Source: Hymenobacter sp. 5317J-9 (GTDB taxonomy: Bacteria > Bacteroidota > Bacteroidia > Cytophagales > Hymenobacteraceae). From it: a stretch of DNA of 64,000 nt. Each line of letters starts with the position of its first letter. The first letter of the stretch is position 1. Positions 51,917-60,683 of the stretch are shown piece by piece. The notes under the pieces were generated by a model. The model was not told where the DNA came from, did no database searches, and saw only the letters and a program-made list of their open reading frames with translations. The translations under genes and the position numbers were made by a program. The stretch spans positions 1,860,001 through 1,924,000 of the forward strand of contig NZ_CP095050.1 in the NCBI RefSeq assembly GCF_022921075.1, in the 5' to 3' direction.

Positions 51917-53164
51917 ATGAAGCATTTCTCTTTCCGCACCCTGCTGCTGGTGCTGCCGCTGCTGGGCCTGTTGGTCGGCGGCTGTAAAAAGGCCGAGCTC
52001 GACGACTATTACACCACGGATTCCGAGCCGGGCTTTGCGGGCCTGGGCCTGCCCCGCGTGGCCCTGGCCACCCGCTACGCGCCCACCGAAGCCGTGCCGC
52101 TCTACGTGTCGTACGCCGAAGCCGATAAGCTGCGCGACGTGACCGTGTTCCAGGTCATTGGCAAAATCGACTCCACCGTGACCGGCACCTTCCCGGCCAA
52201 CGGCACCTACAACACCACCGGCGGCCTGCAGGTGATGCCCGTGCCCTACACCGTGCCCACCACCGCCCCTAACGGCACGCTGGTGCGCGTGGACGTGACG
52301 CTCAACTTCCAGAACGGCGCCAAGCGCCTGCGCCGCTTCACCTACACGGTGGCCGCGCCCGCCACGCTGGAGTTTGCCACCACCCCGCCGGTGCCTACCT
52401 ACCGCAACGGCCTCGCGGGCACCGCTCAGAGCGAGGGCGACATCGTCGGCTATTCCCTCATCCTCAACAAGGGTGGCCTTGGCGCCGTGCCGGTACCGCC
52501 GGCCACGGGCCTGCTCTTCAAGGGCATCGACAGCCTGACCACCTTCTACCGCATCGGCACGCAGCCGCGGGTGCGGGCCGGCGTGGTGCGCAACCCCACC
52601 ACCGGCGCGGCCAACACCCGCACCGTGGACGCCACCATTCCGCGCAACAGCAACGGCCAGCCCGTCACCTTCATTTTCGAAGCCTACGCCGCCGTGCAGA
52701 CGCTCACCATCACAGCGCCCGCCATCAACGTGACGGCGCCCACCCCGCTGGCCACCCTGCGCACCGGCCGCATTGCCGGCGGCCCCAGCGTGACGCTCGA
52801 TTCGCTGGCCTTCAACCTCCGCACCGGCACCATTGAGCCCGCCGCCAACCCGCCCGCGGCCAAGGACCTGTTCCTGAGCGGCACCGGCAACAACGTCACC
52901 CTATCGGCCGCCAACAACACCCGCTTCTACCGCGCCACGCCGGCCCAGGTAGCGGCTGGCTTCTACACCTCGCCCAACGCAAACCTCGTGGCCACCACCC
53001 TCTTCCAGAACACCACCGTGGCCGACGTGGGCACCGTGGCCGCCAACGACGTGTTTGCCGTGCGCGTGCGCGGCGCCGAGGTGATGCTGCTCCGCATTCT
53101 GAGCGTGAAAGCCGGCTCGGCCGGGGCCGCCGCCCGGGTCCGGTTCGAGTACCGGTCGCTGTAG
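51917..53164 (+). CDS. Lipoprotein in the position of a SusE-like accessory protein
   Basis: 415 residues. Signal with lipobox LVGGC (Cys about 23). The sequence is all-beta in character: an N-terminal segment with LRDVTVFQVIGKIDSTVTGTFP and repeated Thr/Pro/Ala-rich strands. I do not recognise a family. The location after SusC/SusD suggests a glycan-binding accessory on the surface. The start must be ATG 51917; the frame is open further upstream only because it reads through the palindrome. A terminator follows 22 bp after the stop. Confidence 0.75.
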   Translation: MKHFSFRTLLLVLPLLGLLVGGCKKAELDDYYTTDSEPGFAGLGLPRVALATRYAPTEAVPLYVSYAEADKLRDVTVFQVIGKIDSTVTGTFPANGTYNTTGGLQVMPVPYTVPTTAPNGTLVRVDVTLNFQNGAKRLRRFTYTVAAPATLEFATTPPVPTYRNGLAGTAQSEGDIVGYSLILNKGGLGAVPVPPATGLLFKGIDSLTTFYRIGTQPRVRAGVVRNPTTGAANTRTVDATIPRNSNGQPVTFIFEAYAAVQTLTITAPAINVTAPTPLATLRTGRIAGGPSVTLDSLAFNLRTGTIEPAANPPAAKDLFLSGTGNNVTLSAANNTRFYRATPAQVAAGFYTSPNANLVATTLFQNTTVADVGTVAANDVFAVRVRGAEVMLLRILSVKAGSAGAAARVRFEYRSL

Positions 53165-53185
53165 CGACGTAAGCTGATTCCAGAA

Positions 53186-53224
53186 AAAGAGGCCTTCCCC
53201 ACCCGGGAAGGCCTCTTCTGTTTT
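53186..53224 (+). terminator. Intrinsic terminator of the second Sus operon
   Basis: 13-base perfect stem (53186-53198 with 53204-53216), five-base loop, then CTGTTTTAT. Confidence 0.85.
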
Positions 53225-53321
53225 ATACACATCGGCGCACTTCCATCATACGCCTATTCAAGGCTTGCTTGGACTACGTAACTTACCGGATAAAGCAGAT
53301 TCTCCAGCAGCTTTCCAACTG

Positions 53322-54164
53322 ATGATACAGCCACTCCTCAAATGTTTAGTTGGCCTTTCCCTTATCAAAGGGCTGGATGGTTGCGTGGCCCCGGAACAAT
53401 CACCGCCATTTGTCTATCCCCAAAACCGAACCGTATCGACCCCGCAGGGAATACCGTGCGACTCGGCCACCAATTATTTTCCGACGGAGGCCGCCTTAAA
53501 TCCCAAGCGCGTTAAGCCGCGTGATAAGAACCCGGAAGTGCTGGACGAACGCAGTTTAGATTGCCAGTTCAATTTTGAATTTGCGTCGCAATGCTTGTAT
53601 GCGTTCAAGGCGCCGGTGCTTTCCAATTATTTTCTGGGCAATTCTATTTACAGGTTTGTCTGGCTACGTTCGTTTCATCGGCCTGCTCTGCTCACGTTGC
53701 GCTGCACTGCGACCGGTGGTACCCTGCAAACACAATTTCTAAACAAGGAGCCCGGGATGACGGTGCCGGGCATAGTTGACCCCGACGAACCTGGAATTTC
53801 CAGCGTTGAACACCAGCGGCGGGTGAAATACAAGCAAAGAGTGCTAGCTGACTCCGAATACCAGGCAAGCATTGCGTTTGCAAAGTTACCAGTAGTGGTA
53901 GAGGACGAAAGCACAACCTCAGTTAGTCCAATGCAAGTGCAGCGCTTTCAACAGATGCTGGCACAAGCGAACTTCTCAAAAATGCCCAGCTGTGAGCCAA
54001 AACTAGAGTTCGACGGCGCTTATTGGCTGTTGGAAGCGCACGAGCCCGGTAGCTATTCCGTCGTCGGTCGCCAAAGCCCTGATAAAGAATATAGCTCCCG
54101 CTTTCGTCGCTGCTGCGATTTTTTGTTAGACCTCAGCGCCGCCAAAATGGAGGAGCGGTACTAA
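53322..54164 (+). CDS. Hypothetical exported or lipoprotein, low GC
   Basis: 280 residues. ATG 53322 starts a hydrophobic stretch (LLKCLVGLSLIKGLDGC) whose Cys resembles a lipobox, though the -1 to -3 positions are only a fair match. The rest is rich in Cys, Pro and charged residues (EVLDERSLDCQFNFEF, LRCTATGG, CEPKLEFDG, RRCCDFLLD). No recognisable family. GC content is well below that of its neighbours. It overlaps the convergent gene by four bases at the stop codons. Confidence 0.6.
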   Translation: MIQPLLKCLVGLSLIKGLDGCVAPEQSPPFVYPQNRTVSTPQGIPCDSATNYFPTEAALNPKRVKPRDKNPEVLDERSLDCQFNFEFASQCLYAFKAPVLSNYFLGNSIYRFVWLRSFHRPALLTLRCTATGGTLQTQFLNKEPGMTVPGIVDPDEPGISSVEHQRRVKYKQRVLADSEYQASIAFAKLPVVVEDESTTSVSPMQVQRFQQMLAQANFSKMPSCEPKLEFDGAYWLLEAHEPGSYSVVGRQSPDKEYSSRFRRCCDFLLDLSAAKMEERY

Positions 54165-55957
54165 TCCTTCCCCCCGAACAGCCGCCCGAAGAAGCCCTTT
54201 TTCTTAGCCGGCTTTTCCTTGATTTTGACTTTGGTGAACGGCGCCGCTTTCTCCGGGCTCTCGGCGGTAGGCAGGGGGATGGAGGGCTGCGCCGGGCGGG
54301 CGGCCACGGGCGGCGAAGTGGGCGCGCCGGGCCGGGTAGTTCCGCCGGGCGCTTGGCCCACGGCCAGCTCGGGCCCGGTCTGGCCGGTGCTCACCACGCG
54401 CATGGGGCGGCTTTCGTTGTGCAGGCGGTCCACGGCGGTCACGTAGTAGGCGTAGGCCTGGCCGGGCACGGCGGTGGTGTCCACGTAGGTGGCGGGGTAG
54501 CCGGGCGCGGGGCGCGGCAGGGCCAGGATGCGGCTGGGGTCGTTGGGGGTGCTGCGCTCGTTGGCCCCGAAGCGGTAGAGCACGTAGTAGGTGGCCGCGT
54601 CGCCGTCGGGGGCGGGCGGGCCGCTTTGCCAGCTCAGCGTCACCTGCGGGCCGAGGCGGCGCAGGGTGAGATTGGCCACGGGCAGGGGCGGCAGGTCGTC
54701 TTTCCAAGGCATGGAAGGCACCAGGGCGGGGTAGCGAAACAGGTCCTGGGTGAGCGAGTCGGTGGTGTGCAGCGGGTTGCGCAGCACCGATTTGGCCGAG
54801 AAGAACACGCTGCCCACGGCCTCGCCGTCGGTGGCGCGGTTGAGGCGGATTTGGCGGGGCAACTCGCGCGGGTTGCGCCAGGTGGTGTCGGAGCGGGTGC
54901 TTTCCAGCATGCGGTAGGTGCCGTGGCCGATGTAGAGGTGGCGGTCGAAGTGGTTTTCGGCCCACCAGTTTACCAGCACGGGGTAGGGGCAGAGGCGGAA
55001 GTTGGAGCTCCAGTACAGCTGCGGCACGATGTAGTCTATCCAGCCCTTCTCCAGCCACAGGCGCGTGTCGGCATATAGATTGGAATAGGAAGGCTGGCCG
55101 GCCCGCGTGTCGGAGCCCTGCGGAAAATCCTTCGACTTGTTCATCCACACGCCGAAGGGCGAGATGCCGAATTTCACCCAGCGCTTCGCCACCTGAATGC
55201 TGTCGTGCAGGTCGCGGATGAGGATGTTCACGTTTTCGCGGCGCCAGTCGCCCAGCGTGGCCAGGCCGGTGGGGTTGAAGTCGCGGAAGGCGGCTTCGTC
55301 GTGAAACACCTTGCCCGGGTCGGGGTAGGGGTAGAAGTAGTCGTCGAAGTGCACGGCGTCGATGTCGTAGCGCCGCACCACGTCCAGAATCACGCGAGTA
55401 ATGTGGGCCCGCACCGCCGGCAAGCCGGGATTATACAGCAGCTGCCCGCCGTAGCGCAGAAACCAGTCCGGGTGCTGCCGGTAGGGGTGGTTGGGAGCCA
55501 GGCGGCGCGTCACCGAATCCATGGTGGCGCGGTAGGGGTTGAACCAAGCGTGGAATTCCATACCGCGCCGGTGCGCCTCCACGATGAGAAAGGGCAGAGG
55601 GTCCTGGCCGTCGGCGGGGGCTTTGCCCTGCGTACCGGTCAGCCACTTGCTCCAGGGCTCGAGGTTGGATTGATAGAAGGCATCCGACGCGGGCCGGATT
55701 TGCACAAACACCGCGTTGATGCCGGCGCGCTGGCCAGCGTCGAGCAGGCGGCGGTATTCGCGGCGGTACTGCTCCGGCGACTCGCCCCGCTGGTTGGGCC
55801 AGTCGATGTTTTCGACGGTGGCCACCCACATGCCGCGCAGCTCGCGCTTGGGCGGCGGAATGGTATCGGCCGCGGTATGGGCCTGGGCTCGGGACGCGGC
55901 CCCGCTCAGCAATAGTGTCAGGAAAAGGAAGCGGCCAGCGGCAAGGAAACGAAGCAT
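54161..55957 (-). CDS. GHL10-family glycoside hydrolase-like protein with fibronectin domain
   Basis: 598 residues from ATG 55957. Signal peptide ends near ASRAQA. The GHL10 (formerly DUF187) barrel begins RELRGMWVATVENIDWPNQ and includes GINAVFVQIRPASDAFY, GMEFHAWFNPYRAT, YDIDAVHFDDYFYPYP, GISPFGVWMN and IDYIVPQLYWSSNF. A fibronectin-III-like domain spans about 430-520, then a Pro-rich linker, and a basic C-terminus (KEKPAKKKGFFGRLFGGKD). Related proteins act on murein or peptidoglycan-like glycans. Its stop overlaps the preceding plus-strand gene. Confidence 0.87.
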   Translation of the reverse strand: MLRFLAAGRFLFLTLLLSGAASRAQAHTAADTIPPPKRELRGMWVATVENIDWPNQRGESPEQYRREYRRLLDAGQRAGINAVFVQIRPASDAFYQSNLEPWSKWLTGTQGKAPADGQDPLPFLIVEAHRRGMEFHAWFNPYRATMDSVTRRLAPNHPYRQHPDWFLRYGGQLLYNPGLPAVRAHITRVILDVVRRYDIDAVHFDDYFYPYPDPGKVFHDEAAFRDFNPTGLATLGDWRRENVNILIRDLHDSIQVAKRWVKFGISPFGVWMNKSKDFPQGSDTRAGQPSYSNLYADTRLWLEKGWIDYIVPQLYWSSNFRLCPYPVLVNWWAENHFDRHLYIGHGTYRMLESTRSDTTWRNPRELPRQIRLNRATDGEAVGSVFFSAKSVLRNPLHTTDSLTQDLFRYPALVPSMPWKDDLPPLPVANLTLRRLGPQVTLSWQSGPPAPDGDAATYYVLYRFGANERSTPNDPSRILALPRPAPGYPATYVDTTAVPGQAYAYYVTAVDRLHNESRPMRVVSTGQTGPELAVGQAPGGTTRPGAPTSPPVAARPAQPSIPLPTAESPEKAAPFTKVKIKEKPAKKKGFFGRLFGGKD

Positions 55958-56024
55958 CAACAGAAATTCAGCAACACGGGAAGGAGCTGCAAATTACGCC
56001 ACGGCGAAGCGAAGGACTTAACAA

Positions 56025-56127
56025 AACGTCATGCAGAGCGCCAGCGAAGCATCTCGCATGTGGTAGTAACTCGCCGAGGGATTTACTATTGCACGCGAGA
56101 TGCTTCGCTGGCGCTCTGCATGACGTT
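56025..56127. repeat. Intercistronic palindromic element, copy 7 (subfamily A)
   Basis: Perfect 33-base arms (56025-56057, 56095-56127) beginning AACGTCATGCAGAGCG. In reverse orientation its centre is nearly the same as copy 1. Between the small acidic gene and the GHL10 gene, both minus strand. Confidence 0.9.
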
Positions 56128-56145
56128 CAACCGAACAAAATGACC

Positions 56146-56448
56146 CTACGAACCCGTCAGTTCGGTATCGGTCTGGGGCTGGTCGGGGGTATCAGGTCCG
56201 CCTTCCAGGCCGTTGGTCTGGCTGGCGTCGCCGTAGTCGCCGCGGATGCCGGCGCCGTCGCCCATGTTCTGCTGGGTGCTGGTGGGCGTGGCGCCGGGCT
56301 GGCCGGAAGCGGGCGACTGTGCCGAGTCGGGGGCGGAATCCGGGGTGGCATTCACGGTGGCCTCCTGCTCCGATTCCTGGTCGGGCGTGGCGGGAGTGGG
56401 CGCGAAGTCGGGGCGCGGGTCGGTGGGGTTCTGCGTGGGGTCGGGCAT
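56146..56448 (-). CDS. Small acidic, low-complexity protein
   Basis: 100 residues rich in Pro, Thr, Asp, Gln and Ser, with no hydrophobic core and so probably disordered. N-terminus MPDPTQNPTDPRPDF; a glycine/asparagine patch NMGDGAGIRGDYGDASQTN near the end. Similar small proteins are common in Bacteroidota but have no assigned role. ATG 56448. It is divergent from the GTG-started gene at 56602 and upstream of GHL10 in its transcript direction is copy 7. Confidence 0.5.
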   Translation of the reverse strand: MPDPTQNPTDPRPDFAPTPATPDQESEQEATVNATPDSAPDSAQSPASGQPGATPTSTQQNMGDGAGIRGDYGDASQTNGLEGGPDTPDQPQTDTELTGS

Positions 56449-56601
56449 TGGAAGGAAAAAGGAAGGTGAAAGAATGCGCGGCGGCCCGCAGGCGCCACAG
56501 CTGCGTTTACGGCGGCCGGACGCCACGGTTGGGCGCGGCGGTTTGCCCGGCGTTCACCATCTTAGGGCCAGTTATTCATCTTCAGCCCCGACCCTGCCGC
56601 C

Positions 56602-57441
56602 GTGTCCGACGCCGCTACCGATTTCTACCACCAAAAAACCGAAGCCGAGCTTCGGTTTCTCATCGAGCACCCCGAGTATTACCAGCCCGATTTGATTGAG
56701 TCGGCCCGGCGCGAGCTGCGCCGACGGGGCCTGTTGCAGCTGGAAATGCCCGCGCTGGAACCACAGAACCTGGAAGCGCCCGCCAGTGTGGCCCGCGCCG
56801 GCCGCGGCGTCAATTTTCTCAACCTAGCCCTGGCCGCGCTGGTGCTGGGCCTGGGGTATTACTATTACGCCAAGCAGCAGCGCGGCGGGGGCGTGCAGGC
56901 CGTAGCGGCCTCGGCCAAACCCAAGCCGGTGCCCCGGCTCACGGAGGTGCCCACCTCGGCCATTCCGACCTACGACGTGGCCGGCGTGGTGCGCCGGCAA
57001 CTGGCCACGGTGCCGGCCCGCGAAAAAACCAACGAAGAGCACCTGCGCCAGTTCCGGGAGCTGAGCAAGCGCTTTTGGGCGGCCGAGACGCAAACCGAAT
57101 ACCTCACCGGCCAGGCCCACGCGGGCAAAGCCGGGCCCATGTTTGCCGAACAAACCCTGGTGGCCCGCCAAAGCTGGAGCGAGTGGAACCGCGCCGCCGT
57201 GTATCACTTCAAGTTCGGCCCCGTGATGGCCAACCAGATGGACCGCATGCGCGAGGCCGCCAGCAGCCAGCAGCACATTCTGGAGCAGTTCCCCGACCTG
57301 CTGCCCAACAAACGCTTCCTCAAAGACCGGGAGCTGGTGGCCCGCGAAGCCGACGTGCAAGACTGGCTGAAAGACGTGCTGCCGACTTCGCCCGTCACCG
57401 GCAAGCCCTACAAGGCCACCGTGCTGACGGCCAAATTTTAG
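56602..57441 (+). CDS. Single-span membrane protein sharing an N-terminal module with the rhomboid
   Basis: 279 residues, with GTG start (56602) because no ATG fits the N-terminus. Residues 8-45 (HQKTEAELRFLIEHPEYY and ESARRELRRRGLL) match the N-terminus of the rhomboid protein at 57640. One membrane helix follows (about 72-90, LNLALAALVLGLGYYYYA), then a mostly helical domain (FRELSKRFWAAETQTEYL, QQHILEQFPDLLPNKRFL). Family unknown. Palindromic copy 8 separates it from the rhomboid. Confidence 0.75.
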   Translation: MSDAATDFYHQKTEAELRFLIEHPEYYQPDLIESARRELRRRGLLQLEMPALEPQNLEAPASVARAGRGVNFLNLALAALVLGLGYYYYAKQQRGGGVQAVAASAKPKPVPRLTEVPTSAIPTYDVAGVVRRQLATVPAREKTNEEHLRQFRELSKRFWAAETQTEYLTGQAHAGKAGPMFAEQTLVARQSWSEWNRAAVYHFKFGPVMANQMDRMREAASSQQHILEQFPDLLPNKRFLKDRELVAREADVQDWLKDVLPTSPVTGKPYKATVLTAKF

Positions 57442-57456
57442 GTATTGGGCGGGCGT

Positions 57457-57558
57457 CTGTCATCCTGAGCGCCGCGAAGGACCTTATCACGTCAGGGGTA
57501 GTAATTATTGCAAATTATTCTTTGGTGAGAAGGTCCTTCGCGGTGCTCAGGATGACAG
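57457..57558. repeat. Intercistronic palindromic element, copy 8 (subfamily C)
   Basis: Arms 57457-57485 and 57530-57558 beginning CTGTCATCCTGAGCGCCG, one mismatch. Its centre is similar to that of copy 6. Confidence 0.9.
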
Positions 57559-57639
57559 GCACCCTTCCCTAGCTTCCAACCAACTGGCAAAGTGGCCGGT
57601 TTGCCAAGGTGGCGCGCTCCTTGCCGCGTCCTGCGCCAC

Positions 57640-58499
57640 ATGGAAGCACCCGCCCCCGAGCCCCAGCCCGGCTCCACCGCTGCCCTCGCCGCCCAGCTCT
57701 TCGCCCAAAAGCCCGAAGCCGAGCTCCTGTACCTGGCCCAAAATGCCGCCCGCTACCCGCCGGCCGTGGGCGCCGCCGCCGTGGCCGAGCTCAAGCGCCG
57801 CGGCCTGCTGCCCGAAGCCGCTGCCCCCGCCCCGCCGCCCCGGCCGAGGAGCCCGAAACCTGGGGCCAGCTGCTGGGCCAGCTGCTGCGGGGCCTGCTCA
57901 TTCCGTCGCGGCGCTTCCTGGCCACGCCGCTGCTGCTCGACGCCACGCTGCTCATTTTCGGGCTGATGGTGCTTAGCGGCGTGTCGGCCTCGGCGCCTAC
58001 GGCGCACCAGCTGGTGGTGTGGGGCTCCAACGTGTCGGGGCTCACGCTGCACGGGCAGCCGTGGCGCCTGCTCACCTACCAGTTTGTGCACGCCGGCCTA
58101 TCGCACTTGCTCCTGAACATGTTCTCGCTCTGGCTGCTGGGCCTGCTGGTGGAAGACCGGGTGGGCCCCTGGCGCCTGCTGCTGGTGTACCTGGCCAGCG
58201 GCGTGGGCGGCGGTCTGGCCAGCCTGTGGTGGCACGCCGATGGCATCAACTCGGTGGGGGCCAGCGGGGCCATTTTCGGCCTCTACGGCCTGCTGCTGGT
58301 GCTGCTCATTGGTAAGAAGCTGGTGCTCGACAAGTCCGACCGCCGCGCCATGCTGGGCCTGGTGCTGTACCTGGTGCTGAGTAACTTGATTTCGGGCGTC
58401 ACGGGCAACATCGACAACGCCGCGCACTTGGGCGGGCTGTTTACGGGCCTGCTGGTGGCCGGCCCCCTGGCGCTGATTGGGTTGAAAAAGCCCGCCTGA
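57640..58499 (+). pseudogene. Rhomboid-family intramembrane protease gene with a frameshift
   Basis: The first frame (ATG 57640) encodes an N-terminal module (QKPEAELLYLAQNAARYPP, ELKRRGLLP). At the CCGCCCCG stretch, 57834-57843, the frame has to shift by one base, after which EEPETWGQLLGQLLRGLL leads into the rhomboid core: HAGLSHLLLNMFSLWLLG, GASGAIFGLYGLLL with the catalytic Ser, and HLGGLFTGLLVA with the catalytic His. Repaired, the protein has about 286 residues and six or seven helices. The catalytic domain is intact, so error or recent mutation are both possible. Confidence 0.82.
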
Positions 58500-58506
58500 T
58501 TGCGCT

Positions 58507-58622
58507 GTAGAGACGCAATATTTTGCGTCTCGTCGTTGAACGGCCGGAACTGCGCCGTTTGCATCATCAAGCCGTTATCGTTCAGACGCTAACCGTTCAA
58601 CGCCGAGACGCGAAGTGTCGTG
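58507..58622. repeat. Second, decayed copy of the 6863 palindromic unit
   Basis: The left end GTAGAGACGCAA/TTGCGTCTC (58507-58531) matches the 6863 unit; the right end (GAGACGCGAAGTG) has lost its GTAG partner. Lies between convergent rhomboid and TerB genes, 8 bp after the rhomboid stop. Confidence 0.7.
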
Positions 58623-58625
58623 ACC

Positions 58626-59042
58626 CTAGCTTACGGTGGGCGGGTTTGGGTAAGGATTGGGCGCGCCGCCGGCCAGCTGGCTCACCATGTCGTCGAGGAT
58701 GGACTTGCTGTAGCCGATGCGCATGGCGTATTCCTGGCACAGGCCGTACTCGCGGGCATCGAGCTGTCCGTCCTGTAGCATCATTTGCACCAGGGTTTGC
58801 AGCTCCAGGGTGCGTTGCAGGCCATCGGTTGGCACAATGAAGCTGAGCACGCCCAGGTTATCAGCAATGGGCATCACCTCTTCGGGCTTCAGGCCCAGTC
58901 TGTCGCCAATTTGCAACAGGAAGTCCCCTTCCTCGGTGGTCAATTGGCCATCGGCGGCGGCTACCAGTACCAGGTTCTGAAAAAACGCCAGCTTCTTTTG
59001 CGGCGTGTTCAGCACGTATTCGAGCGAATGGGTTTCGGGCAT
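58626..59042 (-). CDS. TerB-like tellurite-resistance-fold protein
   Basis: 138 residues, all helical. AFFQNLVLVAAADGQLTTEEGDFLLQIGDRLGL is the repeated D-G-x-x-x-x-E helix pair of the TerB/DjlA fold, with a second copy MMLQDGQLDAREYGLCQEYAM. These proteins are small cytoplasmic scaffolds of unclear function, some in stress responses. No ter operon neighbours are present, so tellurite resistance should not be assumed. ATG 59042. Convergent with the rhomboid and divergent from the oxidoreductase gene. Confidence 0.8.
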   Translation of the reverse strand: MPETHSLEYVLNTPQKKLAFFQNLVLVAAADGQLTTEEGDFLLQIGDRLGLKPEEVMPIADNLGVLSFIVPTDGLQRTLELQTLVQMMLQDGQLDAREYGLCQEYAMRIGYSKSILDDMVSQLAGGAPNPYPNPPTVS

Positions 59043-59213
59043 TTCGGTGGGGTTTTGTATAGGGAAGTTGCTCCGCCGGGGGCGGCCTCTTTCAACGGGG
59101 CGCTGCTGGGAAGGTTCGGGGCCCGAAAGCGCATTCCGAACCGCCTGCGGTCAAACTTTTTGTGCGCCCTGGCTTTTGTGTTGCCACTCCCTGCCATTCT
59201 CAACACCTCATTC

Positions 59214-60221
59214 ATGCAAGCCCTCCAACTCGACGCCATCAACCAGCCCGCCGCCGTGCGCGACGTGCCCACGCCCACGCCCGGCCCCGGCGAAATCCTC
59301 GTGAAGCTCCACGCCGCCGCCCTCAACCACCGCGACGTCTGGATTCAGAAAGGCCAGTACGGCGGCATCAAGCTGCCCTGCACCTTGGGCGCCGATGGCG
59401 CCGGCGAAGTAGCCGCTCACGGCGCCGATGTGCCGGCTGAGGCGCCGGCCGTGGGCAGCCGCGTCCTCATCTACCCGGGCCTGCGTTGGGGCATCAACCC
59501 CAAGGCTCAGGCCAAAGATTTCGTGGTGCTGGGCATGCCCGACCCCGGCACCTTCGCCGAATACATCACGCTGCCCGCCGAATATATCCGGCCGCTGCCG
59601 GCCCACCTCAGCTTCGAGCAGGGCGCGGCGCTGCCGCTGGGCGGCCTCACGGCTTATCGGGCCGCCTTCAGCCGCGCCCAGGTGCAGGCCGGCGAGCGGG
59701 TGCTGGTGACGGGCGTGGGCGGCGGCGTGGCGCTGCTGGCGGCGCAGTTTTGCGCCGCCCGCGGAGCCGAAGTCTGGGTCACGTCCAGCTCCGACGACAA
59801 GCTGGCCCGCGCGCAAGCCCTGGGTGTGAAAGGCGGCATCAAATACACCGACGACAATTGGGTGAAAACGCTGGTGCAGCAGGCCGGTGGCCCGTTCGAT
59901 GTCATCATCGACAGCGCCGCCGGGCCAGCCTTCAACGCCCTGCTCGATGCTGCCGCGCCGGGCGGGCGCATCGTGTTCTACGGCGGCACGCTGGGCGCCA
60001 TTCCGGACCTGCCGCCGGCCAAAATATTCTGGAAGCAGCTCAGCGTGCTGGGCTCCACCATGGGCTCGCCGCAGGACTTCGAGGATATGCTGGCGCTGGT
60101 GACGGAAAAGCAGCTCGTGCCGGTGGTGGATGAGGTGTTCCCGCTGGCCGAGGGTGAGGCAGCGTTGCGCCGCATGGATGCCGGCGCCCAGTTCGGCAAA
60201 ATCGTGCTGAAGATGGGGTGA
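59214..60221 (+). CDS. Quinone-oxidoreductase-like medium-chain dehydrogenase (MDR)
   Basis: 335 residues, the typical length of quinone oxidoreductases and related alcohol dehydrogenases of the MDR superfamily. The N-terminal GroES-like domain contains LHAAALNHRDVWIQKG and GADGAGEVAA, then the nucleotide-binding domain VLVTGVGGGVALLAAQFCAARGAEV, with a Rossmann GxGxxG variant. No catalytic zinc pattern (GHE with Cys) is evident, so an NADPH:quinone-reductase type is favoured. ATG 59214 begins the conserved MQALQLD. Monocistronic in appearance. Confidence 0.87.
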   Translation: MQALQLDAINQPAAVRDVPTPTPGPGEILVKLHAAALNHRDVWIQKGQYGGIKLPCTLGADGAGEVAAHGADVPAEAPAVGSRVLIYPGLRWGINPKAQAKDFVVLGMPDPGTFAEYITLPAEYIRPLPAHLSFEQGAALPLGGLTAYRAAFSRAQVQAGERVLVTGVGGGVALLAAQFCAARGAEVWVTSSSDDKLARAQALGVKGGIKYTDDNWVKTLVQQAGGPFDVIIDSAAGPAFNALLDAAAPGGRIVFYGGTLGAIPDLPPAKIFWKQLSVLGSTMGSPQDFEDMLALVTEKQLVPVVDEVFPLAEGEAALRRMDAGAQFGKIVLKMG

Positions 60222-60354
60222 GCAGGCGCCCGGCAGGTCGTGTGTAAGGCCTCGTAATTAGCAGCAGAAATCGGCCTTTACGGGAATGAAAACGGCGGTT
60301 TTTGGGTTAATCTATTACGCTGATATTCCGCTAAAAACCAGCCCGTTTCCACGT

Positions 60355-60630
60355 ATGAAATCTGCCGCCGAATACCTCAAAGGTCATGTGTTTGAAGCCC
60401 GCCGCCCGCGCCGCGAGCTGCAGCCCGTGGTGGCGCACGCCGACGCCGTGCAAGCCATTGAGCACGCCCTGGCTGACGCCGAGAAATACCGCTACCTGCT
60501 GATGCGCGCCCTGCGCCACACCGAAGACGCTCAGCCCACGGCGGCGCCCGTCCGCTTGGCCGACATCCGCCCGGCCTTCCCGACCACGGAAACGCCGGTG
60601 CTGCCTATGTACCCGGCACTGGCTGCTTAA
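60355..60630 (+). CDS. Small helical protein of unknown function
   Basis: 91 residues from ATG 60355; an in-frame ATG at 60286 would add 23 residues of less natural sequence, so the shorter start is preferred. The centre is a helix (HADAVQAIEHALADAEKYRYLLMRALRHTED) and the ends are Pro/Ala-rich. No signal peptide or membrane segment, so cytoplasmic. No family recognised. A strong bidirectional terminator follows 20 bp after the stop. Confidence 0.6.
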   Translation: MKSAAEYLKGHVFEARRPRRELQPVVAHADAVQAIEHALADAEKYRYLLMRALRHTEDAQPTAAPVRLADIRPAFPTTETPVLPMYPALAA

Positions 60631-60649
60631 ATCTTATGTGACTAATGGC

Positions 60650-60683
60650 AAAAAAGCCGCTTTCGTCAGGAAGCGGCTTTTTT
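60650..60683. terminator. Bidirectional terminator between two convergent genes
   Basis: 13-base perfect stem (60650-60662, 60671-60683), A6 on one side and T6 on the other. It serves both the 60355 gene and the FAD oxidoreductase gene. Confidence 0.88.

Noticed and set aside
58626-59042. Tellurite resistance operon
   Set aside because: Only a TerB-like fold is present; no terC, terD or terZ-like genes are adjacent.
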